The notes below the pieces were generated by a model. The model ran no database searches and was not told the DNA's origin. It was given only the letters and a program-made list of their open reading frames with translations. 34,279 nt of DNA from a virus, in IMG/VR virus record IMGVR_UViG_3300048104_000031, positions 1 to 34,279 of that record. One strand, given 5' to 3'. This document shows, piece by piece, positions 17,195-24,220 of the stretch. Numbering within the stretch: the first letter of the stretch is position 1; each line of letters begins with the position of its first letter. The translations under genes and the position numbers were made by a program.

Positions 17195-18879
17195 TGCGTT
17201 TCGGCCCAATTACTACCAATACGATACTCACCATCTAGTGGGCAGTTAAGGTTAAAGGTTTCGCCAGCTTGAATGATAGCCTGTACCGCAGACTTACCTA
17301 CGTACTCAGCATCTTCAGGATGACACTCTATTTGCCACTCATCGTGGACTTGCGCTACTAGCTTGAAGTCTACATGCTCAAGTAATTCATACAGGTGTAT
17401 CACTGCCTGTTTCATTACAATAGCACCAGCTCCTTGTAGTAATGTGTTCAACGCGGCATGAGCAGAACGGACACGTAGTCGTCTACCGTCTAGGCCGTCA
17501 AGAAACCCAGAGTCTGCTTGCGTTATTACTTTCTCTCTTAGTAGTGCGAGAGAAGGTACGTTACTTAAGAATCTTTCTTTTAGTTTGGCACCAAGCTGTG
17601 AATTACCCCCTACGACAGATCCTATCTTTGCATTACCTGCACCGTATAGGAATGCGTAGATGAATGTCTTAGCCTGCGCCCTAGTCTTTAGTCCAGCCGC
17701 TTCTTGATTAGTTGTGTGTATATCTCCTTCTAAGATTTCTTTCGTGTAGCCTTCGCTATCCATGTAGTGAGCCAGCATCCTAAGTTCCAGACCAGATGCG
17801 TCAGCCCCAACGAGAACACGGTCAGGAGGAACAATAAAAAGCTTGCGGCAATCGCTACCGTACTCTGCATAAACAGCAGGAACTTGCGCCAGATTAGGAC
17901 TAGAATGCGCCATGCGTCCTGTAACAGCCCCGATGTGTTTGACTCTTCCATATATCCTTCCTTTGTTTTCTGCCTTGATCCATGACAATACTTGAGAGTG
18001 TCTCTTCTGTAAGAGTAGATACTCGAGCACCGTCTTTGATTCAGGTACGTGTAGGTTTTTCTTAAGAGTAGATTCATCCACCTTTGGTTTACCTGATGGT
18101 GTCTTCTCTTTCCATACTGCACCTTTCTTCTCTAGCCTCTCAGCTATCTGTTGCCTAGACCCTACGTTGAAGTGAGTGTATCTGACAGGCAATGGCTTAC
18201 CTGATGTCTTGTGATACCTCTGCTCTTCAGCTATGGGTGGGAATATATTCTGCAATGCTGCTTCAATACTTAGCATCTTAGTCTCTAGCTGTCGTTCTAA
18301 TTGCTTTGCATCAGAAGCATTGAACCCAAACCCATTGTCTTCTTGATCCTTGCATATATGTGCGACAGCGTGTTCAAGGTAGACGCTTGTGTCAGAGAAG
18401 TCGAACATCTGTAACTGAAGGCACAACATCTCATACAGCTTCTCAGTCACTGACACGTCACGCATACAGTACTTGATCATCTCTTCAGACAACTGAGTCC
18501 AGTCATCGTGGTCACCCTTGGGTAGGCGTAGCTTCTCTCCCCACGTAGCGAGACTGTGGCCTCCCTGTACATCAGGATGAAACAACCTAGACATAACCAA
18601 CGTATCAACAACACGCTCAGGATGTACCTCAATGTCCCATAGCTTTTTCAGTACAGGTCCGTCAAAGCCTATGTAGTTGTGACCACATACGTGACCACCC
18701 CTAGCCAGTTCCTCGAACAGTGACTCCCTACAGGTATGGAGACAGTGATCCTCGTTTGGCCTCTTTGTCACAACACAGTGTATTACCGATGGCTGGAGAC
18801 CATCCGTTTCTATATCCAAGAACACTATATTCGTAGTAGGCAATGTCCAAGTCTTCTTGCTCTGTAATTTCTCTACCAT
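17191..18879 (-). CDS. polA: Family A DNA polymerase with 3'-5' exonuclease
   Basis: 562 residues. Exonuclease domain: FLDIETDG (Asp22, Glu24), GHNYIGFD (about 66-73), YCMRD (Tyr137, Asp141). Polymerase domain: motif A VGADASGLELRM (Asp360), motif B RAQAKTFIYAFLYGAG (Lys404, Tyr408), motif C VHDEW (His512, Asp513, Glu514). Tyr408 is the equivalent of E. coli Pol I Phe762 and T7 Tyr526. The protein is shorter than T7 gp5 (704 residues). There is little room for a thioredoxin-binding insertion, so processivity may come from elsewhere. The start ATG 18879 overlaps the upstream stop by 7 bases. It works with the helicase-primase just upstream and the SSB just downstream. Confidence 0.97.
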   Translation of the reverse strand: MVEKLQSKKTWTLPTTNIVFLDIETDGLQPSVIHCVVTKRPNEDHCLHTCRESLFEELARGGHVCGHNYIGFDGPVLKKLWDIEVHPERVVDTLVMSRLFHPDVQGGHSLATWGEKLRLPKGDHDDWTQLSEEMIKYCMRDVSVTEKLYEMLCLQLQMFDFSDTSVYLEHAVAHICKDQEDNGFGFNASDAKQLERQLETKMLSIEAALQNIFPPIAEEQRYHKTSGKPLPVRYTHFNVGSRQQIAERLEKKGAVWKEKTPSGKPKVDESTLKKNLHVPESKTVLEYLLLQKRHSQVLSWIKAENKGRIYGRVKHIGAVTGRMAHSSPNLAQVPAVYAEYGSDCRKLFIVPPDRVLVGADASGLELRMLAHYMDSEGYTKEILEGDIHTTNQEAAGLKTRAQAKTFIYAFLYGAGNAKIGSVVGGNSQLGAKLKERFLSNVPSLALLREKVITQADSGFLDGLDGRRLRVRSAHAALNTLLQGAGAIVMKQAVIHLYELLEHVDFKLVAQVHDEWQIECHPEDAEYVGKSAVQAIIQAGETFNLNCPLDGEYRIGSNWAETH

Positions 18880-19115
18880 AACTCTTCATCTCCATATTCT
18901 GTTCCTGAGTAACTATCCAGTTCCCCATCTTCGACATCATAAGACTCCTCTATGTCTGATAAATGTGCATAGTCTAAGTTACCTTCAATGATAACGTCAT
19001 CTTCAATTAAGAATTTACTACAAGTGCCGCATAAGTCAACAAACTCTTTTGAGTCAGTGAACTTACGTGTCATCTCGTACTCGTTAAGTAGCTTGTTGCA
19101 TGCAATACATCTCAC
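18873..19115 (-). CDS. Small Cys4 zinc-knuckle protein with acidic tail
   Basis: 80 residues. An N-terminal Cys-x2-Cys (RCIACNKLL) and a second Cys-x2-Cys about 25 residues on (LCGTCSKF) could bind one zinc ion. The rest is strongly acidic (SDIEESYDVEDGELDS...GDEELW). ATG 19115 has GTGGAG upstream and overlaps the helicase stop by 4 bases. The gene is wedged between helicase and polymerase genes, both overlapping, so a replisome-linked role is plausible. An acidic, DNA-mimic-like tail could also inhibit a host protein. Neither is shown by the sequence. Confidence 0.8.
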   Translation of the reverse strand: MRCIACNKLLNEYEMTRKFTDSKEFVDLCGTCSKFLIEDDVIIEGNLDYAHLSDIEESYDVEDGELDSYSGTEYGDEELW

Positions 19116-20698
19116 TCCACCATCTCCGTCAGTCTGCCTGTGTCTTTATTATATAGCAACGAACACGCTGGTCCAGTCATACCACTGAACCTGTTCTTAA
19201 GTACCCTGATGCTTGTTGTGTTACGCACCATCTGATCTTCTGCTTGTGCATTACGCTCTAGTCCAAGAACAATATCAGACAACTGAGCAATTGAAGCACT
19301 GCCACGAAGCTGACCCAGACTAGTAACTGCTCCATCCTCATGGCCTTTTCCTTCTGGTCTGCGTAGGTGACTAACAACAAACATACATATCTCCATCTCC
19401 TGACAGAACATACGTAACTTGGTCATGATCTCATCAATGGCTTTACGTTCATCACCATTGGCTTGATCTGATACCAGAATGGATATGTGATCGAGGATGA
19501 TATACCTAACACCAAGCACCTTAACTTGGTAGCGGAACCTAGCCAGTATGTTCTCGATCTGATTAGAACCAAACGAATCCCACAGCACAACACGGTCATC
19601 CAGATCCAACGAATTGAATACGTACTCTACCTCATCAGGGGTGTAGTCACATCCGGGTAGGTGTATTGGTTTGTTGATCTGTAGACCCACTAGTCCACGG
19701 GCAGTACGGTCTGGTGTCTCCTCAAGAAAAGCTAGACCTATCCTCTCGTTAGTCTGTGATGCAATGGAGAACACTAACTCACGCATGAAGGTTGACTTAC
19801 CTAAGCCAGACCCAGAACAGATCGTCACTAACTCAGTAGGTCTGACACCAAACGTCATGTCATCCAGTCCCTTGTATGGGTAGCGTACCTCTGCCTCAAT
19901 CAGTGGCTTCTTCATCGCCTCACGTAGTGATCCTATCATCACCATACCGTCAGGGGTATACACCTTTGCATGCCACCACCGCTTGATGAAGTCATCCTTG
20001 TCGGCGTTCATAAGGTAGTCCGATGCATCCTTATGCTCACCGTGCTGATAGATCTTTGCCTTACCACCAAACAGATCGGCACACTCATGCGCTGCTTTCT
20101 TACCATGCTCATCGTTGTCATAGCAGAAGATGATGTTGTCAAACTTATCGAGGAACTCGTATGCCCTGCGACAATCCGCCGCCGCACCCTGCGCACCATT
20201 ACGAATAGAGACTACTGGATACTTGTCACCGAACATCTGATACGCAGACAGTGCATCCATCTCCCCTTCCACTACGGTTATGTACTGACCACCCGAAGGG
20301 AACAGGTGTTGACCGAACAGTCCAGCCTTCTTCCAGTCACCTTCGATCTTGAACTGCTTGTCAGGTGTACGTTTTTTAACCGCAGTTAATTCACCATCGG
20401 GGGTGTAGTAACCGAAGCGTACGTCATCACCTAACAACGTAGTTGAGTACTTCTCCATTGTGCGTGCATCAAGACCCCTGTCCTGTAAGCTCCTGTGCGC
20501 CCCTTTAAGCTCCATTACAGGAACCCTTGGGGTTGGTACTCGATAGTCGTTAATGTCGCTCACAGAGCCTCCTGCGCCGTCTGACGATGGGGTAAACGTG
20601 GCACATGCAAAACAATAACTAGATCCATCCTCATTGTAGGACAATGCATCACTAGAACCACAATCATTACACTTCTGGTGCAACTCAGTAAAGGCCAT
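19112..20698 (-). CDS. Primase-helicase (T7 gp4 / Twinkle type)
   Basis: 528 residues. An N-terminal zinc-binding domain has Cys10, Cys13, Cys29 and Cys32. A TOPRIM primase core has VVEGEMDAL (Glu144) and CYDNDEHG (Asp194, Asp196). A RecA-like DnaB helicase domain follows, with Walker A SGSGLGKST (Lys301), Walker B RYIILDHI, the H4-like VVSHLRRPEGKG and LRGSASIAQLSD. All parts of T7 gp4 are present in order, so it should both prime and unwind at the fork. The ATG overlaps the upstream stop (TGATG) and the stop overlaps the Cys4 gene. Confidence 0.96.
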   Translation of the reverse strand: MAFTELHQKCNDCGSSDALSYNEDGSSYCFACATFTPSSDGAGGSVSDINDYRVPTPRVPVMELKGAHRSLQDRGLDARTMEKYSTTLLGDDVRFGYYTPDGELTAVKKRTPDKQFKIEGDWKKAGLFGQHLFPSGGQYITVVEGEMDALSAYQMFGDKYPVVSIRNGAQGAAADCRRAYEFLDKFDNIIFCYDNDEHGKKAAHECADLFGGKAKIYQHGEHKDASDYLMNADKDDFIKRWWHAKVYTPDGMVMIGSLREAMKKPLIEAEVRYPYKGLDDMTFGVRPTELVTICSGSGLGKSTFMRELVFSIASQTNERIGLAFLEETPDRTARGLVGLQINKPIHLPGCDYTPDEVEYVFNSLDLDDRVVLWDSFGSNQIENILARFRYQVKVLGVRYIILDHISILVSDQANGDERKAIDEIMTKLRMFCQEMEICMFVVSHLRRPEGKGHEDGAVTSLGQLRGSASIAQLSDIVLGLERNAQAEDQMVRNTTSIRVLKNRFSGMTGPACSLLYNKDTGRLTEMVE

Positions 20699-20883
20699 CA
20701 GTGCACCTCCATGCTAGTACCGAAACGAGAAAGATAACGAGACTCTAACTCATCATCGTTTAACGAATCAAACTCCATTGCAAAAAGATTAAAAAGAGTA
20801 TTCATCGCCTCCATGTAATTAACACTGTACATGTGGTCATCAGTTAACTCCTCGACCATACGTTGCCTGTCTTCTGTTTTCAT
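20698..20883 (-). CDS. 61-residue helical protein before the primase-helicase
   Basis: 61 residues with a near-perfect ribosome site (TAGGAGGTG) before ATG 20883. It begins MKTEDRQRMVEELTDDHMYS and ends FDSLNDDELESRYLSRFGTS; acidic and probably all-helical, with no cysteines. Its stop overlaps the helicase start (TGATG), so translation of the helicase is probably coupled to it. It is the first gene after a short AT-rich gap with palindromes. Function unknown; a helicase loader or replication accessory is possible by position only. Confidence 0.75.
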   Translation of the reverse strand: MKTEDRQRMVEELTDDHMYSVNYMEAMNTLFNLFAMEFDSLNDDELESRYLSRFGTSMEVH

Positions 20884-20970
20884 ATCACCTCCTATAAGTA
20901 ATATGTATTATTAATACTTAGTACTAATGCATAGTACTTACTATGTAGTCTATATAGAAGAGTATACCAC
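20884..20970 (-). promoter_or_regulatory. AT-rich gap with palindromes and possible extended -10 promoter
   Basis: This is the only real gap within the upper half of the leftward operon. It holds the inverted repeat GTACTA-atgca-TAGTAC (20921-20937) preceded by TACTTA. On the minus strand, TGTGGTATACT (-10 TATACT at 20961-20966) resembles the extended -10 of the ssb promoter (TGTGGTATAAT), but I see no -35. It could restart transcription for the helicase and polymerase genes, or bind a regulator. A related CTAAGTACTAGTGCAT stretch lies at 25316-25331. Confidence 0.4.
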
Positions 20971-21069
20971 ACCACGCTTCTTTTTGGCGGCACTCTTCTT
21001 GTGACTTTTAACACTTGATTTACAGCGCGGCTTATGATTTCTGACGTACCGCTGTGTATCTCTCCCCAT
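20950..21069 (-). CDS. 39-residue highly basic peptide
   Basis: Short gene with an excellent ribosome site: AGGGAGG, six bases, then ATG at 21069. It begins MGRDTQRYVRNHKPRCKSSV and continues into KSHKKSAAKKKRGVVYSSI, with 13 Lys/Arg among 39 residues. It overlaps the 3' end of the sigma-like gene in another frame. The strong ribosome site is the main support. A basic peptide this small could bind nucleic acid or a host polymerase subunit. No homology is recognised. Confidence 0.65.
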   Translation of the reverse strand: MGRDTQRYVRNHKPRCKSSVKSHKKSAAKKKRGVVYSSI

Positions 21070-21247
21070 AATAATCCTCCCTATCATCGTTGATATGCTC
21101 CAAGAAAGTACGCAACTTACCAGAACGCTTGAGCTTCTGCAACGCACTGTATTCTATTGCACGTACCGTTGTCCTACTGAGACCCAACTCATCAGCGATT
21201 TCTTGATGGGTCATGTGGTAGTCAAGGTAGTTACCTCGCTTCTTCAC
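21032..21247 (-). CDS. Stand-alone sigma70 region 4-like protein
   Basis: 71 residues from GTG 21247, with AGGAGG 9 nt upstream. Residues 12-45 (THQEIADELGLSRTTVRAIE, then YSALQKLKRSGKLRTFLE) follow sigma region 4.2 closely: the helix-turn-helix that reads the -35 box, and the terminal LRxFLE seen in RpoD. No region 2 or 3 is present, so it cannot by itself replace sigma. It may bind the beta flap or the -35 box and redirect or compete with host RNA polymerase. The genome shows no RNA polymerase of its own in this window, which makes such a regulator meaningful. Other HTH regulators are possible but less like it. Confidence 0.8.
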   Translation of the reverse strand: MKKRGNYLDYHMTHQEIADELGLSRTTVRAIEYSALQKLKRSGKLRTFLEHINDDREDYYGERYTAVRQKS

Positions 21248-21383
21248 TATCTCTTTCCTCCTTGTACTTACCTATCTCATCCTCGTGGTACTCATCTGCA
21301 TAGTCCCACTTACACCGGTCACTGTCTTGATCCCAGTACTCTTGGTACTCATCGTGCCACACTTCCCAAGTCTCACGTCCCAT
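21231..21383 (-). CDS. 50-residue acidic, aromatic-rich peptide
   Basis: ATG 21383 is preceded by TTGGAGG with 8 nt spacing; the stop is TAA 21233-21231, inside the start of the sigma-like gene (17-base overlap). The sequence begins MGRETWEVWHDEYQEYWDQD and is rich in Asp, Glu, Trp and Tyr throughout. It has almost no hydrophobic core and looks extended or DNA-mimic-like. The strong ribosome site and tight packing support a real gene. Acidic phage early peptides often block restriction enzymes or host polymerase, but nothing here proves it. Confidence 0.7.
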   Translation of the reverse strand: MGRETWEVWHDEYQEYWDQDSDRCKWDYADEYHEDEIGKYKEERDSEEAR

Positions 21384-21410
21384 AGAAACGGCCTCCAATA
21401 CCCAGACACA

Positions 21411-22007
21411 TTACTTTACATGCTCGACAATAACGTCTGTCGTCTCACGCTTATAACATAATAAACAATCCATACACTTCTGTCCAGTACAGTTAGCCTC
21501 ACCGTCATACGACTCCGACACGTTGTTGAATACACGGTCGAACCCACGCGGTGGAGATGACATTACGTTATCTATCTTAGGATTACTATAAACAAGAAGC
21601 ATATTACTAGGCACTAGATGCAGATTCGGACGCACTAGATTCACACGCTTAGTCCACAGCGCAAAGGTAGAGTGTTTGTTGTCCTCCGCTATCGCACATA
21701 AATTACGGAAGTGCTGCTCATTTATCAGCTCACCATGCCCATGAAACCGCACGAATGCGCCGGACGTACGAGGCAATACGAACTCAGCATCACTCGCAAG
21801 GATGTCACTATTCCTCTGGAAGGATGGTTGGCAGTTCTTCCTATAACTAGAAAGCATACTAACACTGTAACACTTGGTACAAATCTTGCTTGCATCAGTC
21901 TTGTTAGACTCCTGCATACAGAATGGATTGGTAACCGTGTTGGTGTTGATTGCTTGTATACCCTCTAGCTTCCCTGACATCTTACTTATGCTAGGCATCG
22001 GGTGCAT
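21411..22007 (-). CDS. GP88-like cysteine-rich protein
   Basis: 198 residues from ATG 22007, chosen because GAGGAGG lies 6-7 nt upstream. The longer frame starts inside the upstream gene. Cysteines cluster at both ends: Cys30, Cys43, Cys46 (ICTKCYS) and Cys173, Cys178, Cys181, Cys184 (NCTGQKCMDCLLCYK). In the middle are FRFHGHGELI-like (FVRFHGHGEL), FALWTKR and LLVYSNPK. I associate this pattern with the phage 'gene product 88' family, whose cysteines could hold an Fe-S or zinc cluster. Biochemical role unknown to me. Conserved enough that an enzyme seems likely. Confidence 0.65.
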   Translation of the reverse strand: MHPMPSISKMSGKLEGIQAINTNTVTNPFCMQESNKTDASKICTKCYSVSMLSSYRKNCQPSFQRNSDILASDAEFVLPRTSGAFVRFHGHGELINEQHFRNLCAIAEDNKHSTFALWTKRVNLVRPNLHLVPSNMLLVYSNPKIDNVMSSPPRGFDRVFNNVSESYDGEANCTGQKCMDCLLCYKRETTDVIVEHVK

Positions 22008-22182
22008 AGACCACCTCCTCTTTAACGACACGGCATTCTTCGCCGTCTGCTATGTACCCATCACAGAAGTACTTTGCATTACTAAGAGTAGAATTCCAAG
22101 ACGACCCATCATCGTCTCTTTCCTCCCACTCCCACGTCTTACGGTTAAACCTCTGCACAATAAACCAAGTATCCATAGCCAT
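21991..22182 (-). CDS. 63-residue hypothetical protein
   Basis: 63 residues with GGAGG 8 nt before ATG 22182. The first half (MDTWFIVQRFNRKTWEWEER) looks beta-stranded and aromatic, the second half acidic (KYFCDGYIADGEECRVV). It overlaps the GP88-like gene by 17 bases. The pattern of alternating strand residues followed by a short helix suggests a small alpha/beta fold. No family recognised. It belongs to the tightly packed early block. Confidence 0.7.
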   Translation of the reverse strand: MAMDTWFIVQRFNRKTWEWEERDDDGSSWNSTLSNAKYFCDGYIADGEECRVVKEEVVYAPDA

Positions 22183-22185
22183 ACA

Positions 22186-22566
22186 TTACACCTCCACATC
22201 ATAGACCGTAGTGGTCTCTTCCTCTTCTCGACGATAACACACCACGTCATCCTCATCCCAGTCGATAGTACAATCCAACTCACTCAGAGCATTATCGATT
22301 GCAGCTTGCTCTGCTAGATCCTCATCACTGCTCTTGACATACTGCCTACGTGTAACAGTAACGGTCACATCGAATGCATAGATGTGCACTAACTCTTTGT
22401 CCATCTTGTCAAGATGTAACACTGTGTCCTTGAGTAGTAGATCCAGCTCCTCAAACAACTCACCCTTCGGATTATTGTAAATGTCGTACTCGATAAAGCT
22501 ACGCATCTTACTTAGCTGATCGCGTAACTCTTCTAGATCTTCCCTGCTTGTTAGTAAGTCATTCAT
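22186..22566 (-). CDS. 126-residue acidic helical/beta protein, unknown
   Basis: 126 residues from ATG 22566, which overlaps the upstream stop as ATGA; a longer frame exists but lies inside the upstream gene. Residues 1-60 form a likely helical hairpin (LTSREDLEELRDQLSKMRSF ... LFEELDLLLKDTVLHLDKMD). Residues 65-85 are beta (VHIYAFDVTVTVTRRQY). The C-terminus is very acidic with repeated Glu (RREEEETTTVYDVEV). Unknown family. Translationally coupled to its neighbour. Confidence 0.72.
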   Translation of the reverse strand: MNDLLTSREDLEELRDQLSKMRSFIEYDIYNNPKGELFEELDLLLKDTVLHLDKMDKELVHIYAFDVTVTVTRRQYVKSSDEDLAEQAAIDNALSELDCTIDWDEDDVVCYRREEEETTTVYDVEV

Positions 22567-22889
22567 TCTGTACACCACTCCACTCGTTTAATAATATTAT
22601 CACCATACTCATTCGCAGTATAGTCGTTGATTACTTCTATTGCTTCGCTAGTACTGGTGACGTTGCCGTACACAAACTGGAACCACGCCACGTAATCATC
22701 ACGATCATCGCTCCACACACCCACGTCATCGAAGTCACACTCACCCATGTTGTCTAACACCGTGAAGTGCTCACGAGACTTCTCAACGTCAGCGTGCTCA
22801 CCCTCACCGCATACAGTGATGCTCTTGTCTGAGTCACGTAACACTGCGTCAATAAAGTACTGCGCCACTCTGTTCTCTGTAAAATGCAT
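22563..22889 (-). CDS. 108-residue acidic protein, unknown
   Basis: 108 residues beginning MHFTENRVAQYFIDAVLRDS. The middle is rich in Asp and Glu (GECDFDDVGVWSDDRDDYVA), followed by WFQFVYGNVTS and a helix. It starts 3 nt downstream of the zinc-knuckle gene stop and overlaps the next start. No conserved motif recognised. Like its neighbours it is strongly acidic, which is a shared feature of this block and may reflect DNA mimicry or solubility at low copy. Confidence 0.7.
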   Translation of the reverse strand: MHFTENRVAQYFIDAVLRDSDKSITVCGEGEHADVEKSREHFTVLDNMGECDFDDVGVWSDDRDDYVAWFQFVYGNVTSTSEAIEVINDYTANEYGDNIIKRVEWCTE

Positions 22890-22891
22890 AA

Positions 22892-23128
22892 CTACTCCTC
22901 ATCAAATGAATCACGACACTTGTCGCACATATACGCCCTCGTCTTGTTACCTACGAGAACCTCCCTAGTGCTGGCGTCCTCATCAGGGAAAACATCCTGC
23001 ACAAATCTGTCGGTATAAAGATACCAACCCCACGAATCTGTGTCAACTAGACGGCTGTGCTTAGTCCTACACAGCAGACAGGTAGCTGACACTTTGATTT
23101 TACTAAACAGATCTACTACTTCTCCCAT
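22892..23128 (-). CDS. Small zinc-knuckle protein with FVQDVFP motif
   Basis: 78 residues, ATG 23128 preceded by TGGAG 8 nt upstream. Two Cys-x2-Cys pairs (TCLLC at 16-20, MCDKC near 67-71) bracket a central motif RFVQDVFPDEDASTREVLV. I recall the same aromatic-Gln-Asp-x-Phe-Pro ... Arg-Glu-x-Leu-(I/V)-x-G ... Cys pattern in many unrelated phages of actinobacteria and marine bacteria, always as a small unknown protein. A single zinc-binding fold is likely. Function unknown. Overlaps the upstream gene by 26 bases. Confidence 0.75.
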   Translation of the reverse strand: MGEVVDLFSKIKVSATCLLCRTKHSRLVDTDSWGWYLYTDRFVQDVFPDEDASTREVLVGNKTRAYMCDKCRDSFDEE

Positions 23129-23264
23129 AGTATTTCTCCACTATCTCTTTATTGATATCTTCCCAACACGACACGCAGATACACTCGCCGTCGTCTTCTT
23201 GGTATACATCCTTCTCACTGTGGAACCACTCACTACACTCACCACATTCAAAGACCATAGACAT
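23103..23264 (-). CDS. 53-residue zinc-ribbon-like protein
   Basis: 53 residues from ATG 23264, which overlaps the preceding stop (TGATG) with GGAGG about 10 nt upstream; the longer open frame is inside the upstream gene. Cys-x2-Cys (FECGECSEWF) and Cys-x-Cys-x2-Cys (GECICVSCWED) could hold a zinc ion, followed by a C-terminal helix. Probably a tiny zinc ribbon that binds nucleic acid or protein. Function unknown. Confidence 0.7.
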   Translation of the reverse strand: MSMVFECGECSEWFHSEKDVYQEDDGECICVSCWEDINKEIVEKYYGRSSRSV

Positions 23265-23548
23265 CAGAACATCTCCTCCGCCATCTCCAACATACACTCA
23301 ATGTCATCAGGACTGCTCCACTCATCAGGATACGGTGACATATCCTGCGCCACACGTATTAGCTCCATCATTTGAGCAGGATAGATAGGGCTGTGTATAC
23401 ATACGTGTTGACCACTTCCAAATGTATGAAACGCACCACATCCATACTTAGCAAACGCCACTGACGCCTGTTTGTATGTGTGTCCTTCCATATCATGTAA
23501 CTCGTCATGATCCCACGGTTCACCACAATGCCTACAATGAATATCCAT
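23264..23548 (-). CDS. CxxCG(E)PWDHDELH-type small phage protein
   Basis: 94 residues from ATG 23548, 7 nt after TAGGAGG; a GTG two codons earlier overlaps that site and is less likely. The N-terminus IHCRHCGEPWDHDELHDM contains a CxxC and a conserved PWDxDxLH. Then come TYKQASVAFAKYGCGAF and a His/Cys-rich centre (GQHVCIH). I recall this start pattern from small proteins of many phages. The histidines and cysteines suggest metal binding. No activity is known to me. Confidence 0.75.
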   Translation of the reverse strand: MDIHCRHCGEPWDHDELHDMEGHTYKQASVAFAKYGCGAFHTFGSGQHVCIHSPIYPAQMMELIRVAQDMSPYPDEWSSPDDIECMLEMAEEMF

Positions 23549-23559
23549 TGTCACTCCTC

Positions 23560-23742
23560 CTATGTATTAACACGACCATCAGGTTCAATGCATAACCACA
23601 TACCACACCACTTAACCACAACGGCAGGGTCACACATCATCGGTTCAACACTACGCCTGAATGTACGGTACGACATACCCTGACTGTTCAGCCTCCACTT
23701 ATGTAACAACGATTGTTGTTGGTTCTTAGTTAACGGAATCAC
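23560..23742 (-). CDS. 60-residue conserved phage early protein
   Basis: 60 residues from GTG 23742, with GGGAGG 8 nt upstream; the GTG overlaps the stop of the upstream gene (TAGTG). The N-terminal half is a basic helix (LTKNQQQSLLHKWRLNSQGM); the C-terminal half is beta (VVVKWCGMWLCIEPDGRV). The motif (V)KWCGMWLxIExDG is familiar to me from other aquatic phages. Unknown function. Confidence 0.7.
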   Translation of the reverse strand: MIPLTKNQQQSLLHKWRLNSQGMSYRTFRRSVEPMMCDPAVVVKWCGMWLCIEPDGRVNT

Positions 23743-24074
23743 TAGTCAAACCTCCCTACTCGTTGATTACCTACGCTGTCCTTGATGCCGAAGATAGAAT
23801 AAGGATAAGCCCACATCGTCCACCCATTGAAGTCAACACGAGCGAATGGCTCAAGCGGCTCATCTTCCGGTGCGTGATACACACCACCATCATCAATGTC
23901 ACCCTGCCAGTGATCAGCGAATCCACCCATACCATATGAGGCGTTCATCTCATCGGCGACGGTAGCAATGCCACCACCTTCAGTCCTTGCCGCTACAACA
24001 CCACGACCGAAGAACTCAGGGACAATCCCAAGCCACTCACGATCTGCGTGCTTATCAAAGTATTGAATCATCAT
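23742..24074 (-). CDS. First gene of the leftward operon, unknown
   Basis: 110 residues, ATG 24074 with GAGGG 8 nt upstream (a second ATG follows directly). Gly- and Asp-rich with several aromatic residues (YFDKHADREWLGIVPEFFGR, then WTMWAYPYSIFGI). No membrane segment or cysteine. As the gene nearest the main leftward promoter (24150-24178) it should be expressed earliest and most strongly, which in phages usually marks a host-takeover factor. No family recognised. Confidence 0.7.
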   Translation of the reverse strand: MMIQYFDKHADREWLGIVPEFFGRGVVAARTEGGGIATVADEMNASYGMGGFADHWQGDIDDGGVYHAPEDEPLEPFARVDFNGWTMWAYPYSIFGIKDSVGNQRVGRFD

Positions 24075-24091
24075 AATTAAAACCCTCTAAA

Positions 24092-24109
24092 AATTAATCT
24101 GGATTAATT
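24092..24109. promoter_or_regulatory. 18-bp palindrome, copy 1 (operator candidate)
   Basis: AATTAATC-TG-GATTAATT: perfect 8-bp arms around TG. It lies in the 5' leader of the leftward operon, between the -10 at 24150 and ATG 24074. An identical copy in the same orientation is at 24936-24953. Binding here could block early transcription, or the RNA hairpin could act on translation. Confidence 0.7.
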
Positions 24110-24149
24110 AATGCCGGTAATATAAACAGAACGAATACCCGACACAGAT

Positions 24150-24178
24150 ATTATCTCAAATAGTTATAACGGTGTCAA
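24150..24178 (-). promoter_or_regulatory. Main leftward early promoter (sigma70 type)
   Basis: Minus strand: -35 TTGACA (24173-24178, perfect), 17-nt spacer, -10 GATAAT (24150-24155). Predicted start near 24143. It sits just beyond the terminator of the GC-rich cassette and drives the operon that runs to 12614. Its surroundings (GTCGCTTG before, TTTGA before the -10) repeat in the cassette promoter at 24899-24926. Confidence 0.85.
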
Positions 24179-24220
24179 GCGACCTGTCCACCCATAATGT
24201 CAAGCATAAATTACAGGCAT

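Noticed and set aside
24198-24203. Third leftward promoter (second TTGACA on the minus strand)
   Set aside because: No -10 at 16-18 nt spacing; only the hexamer is present.
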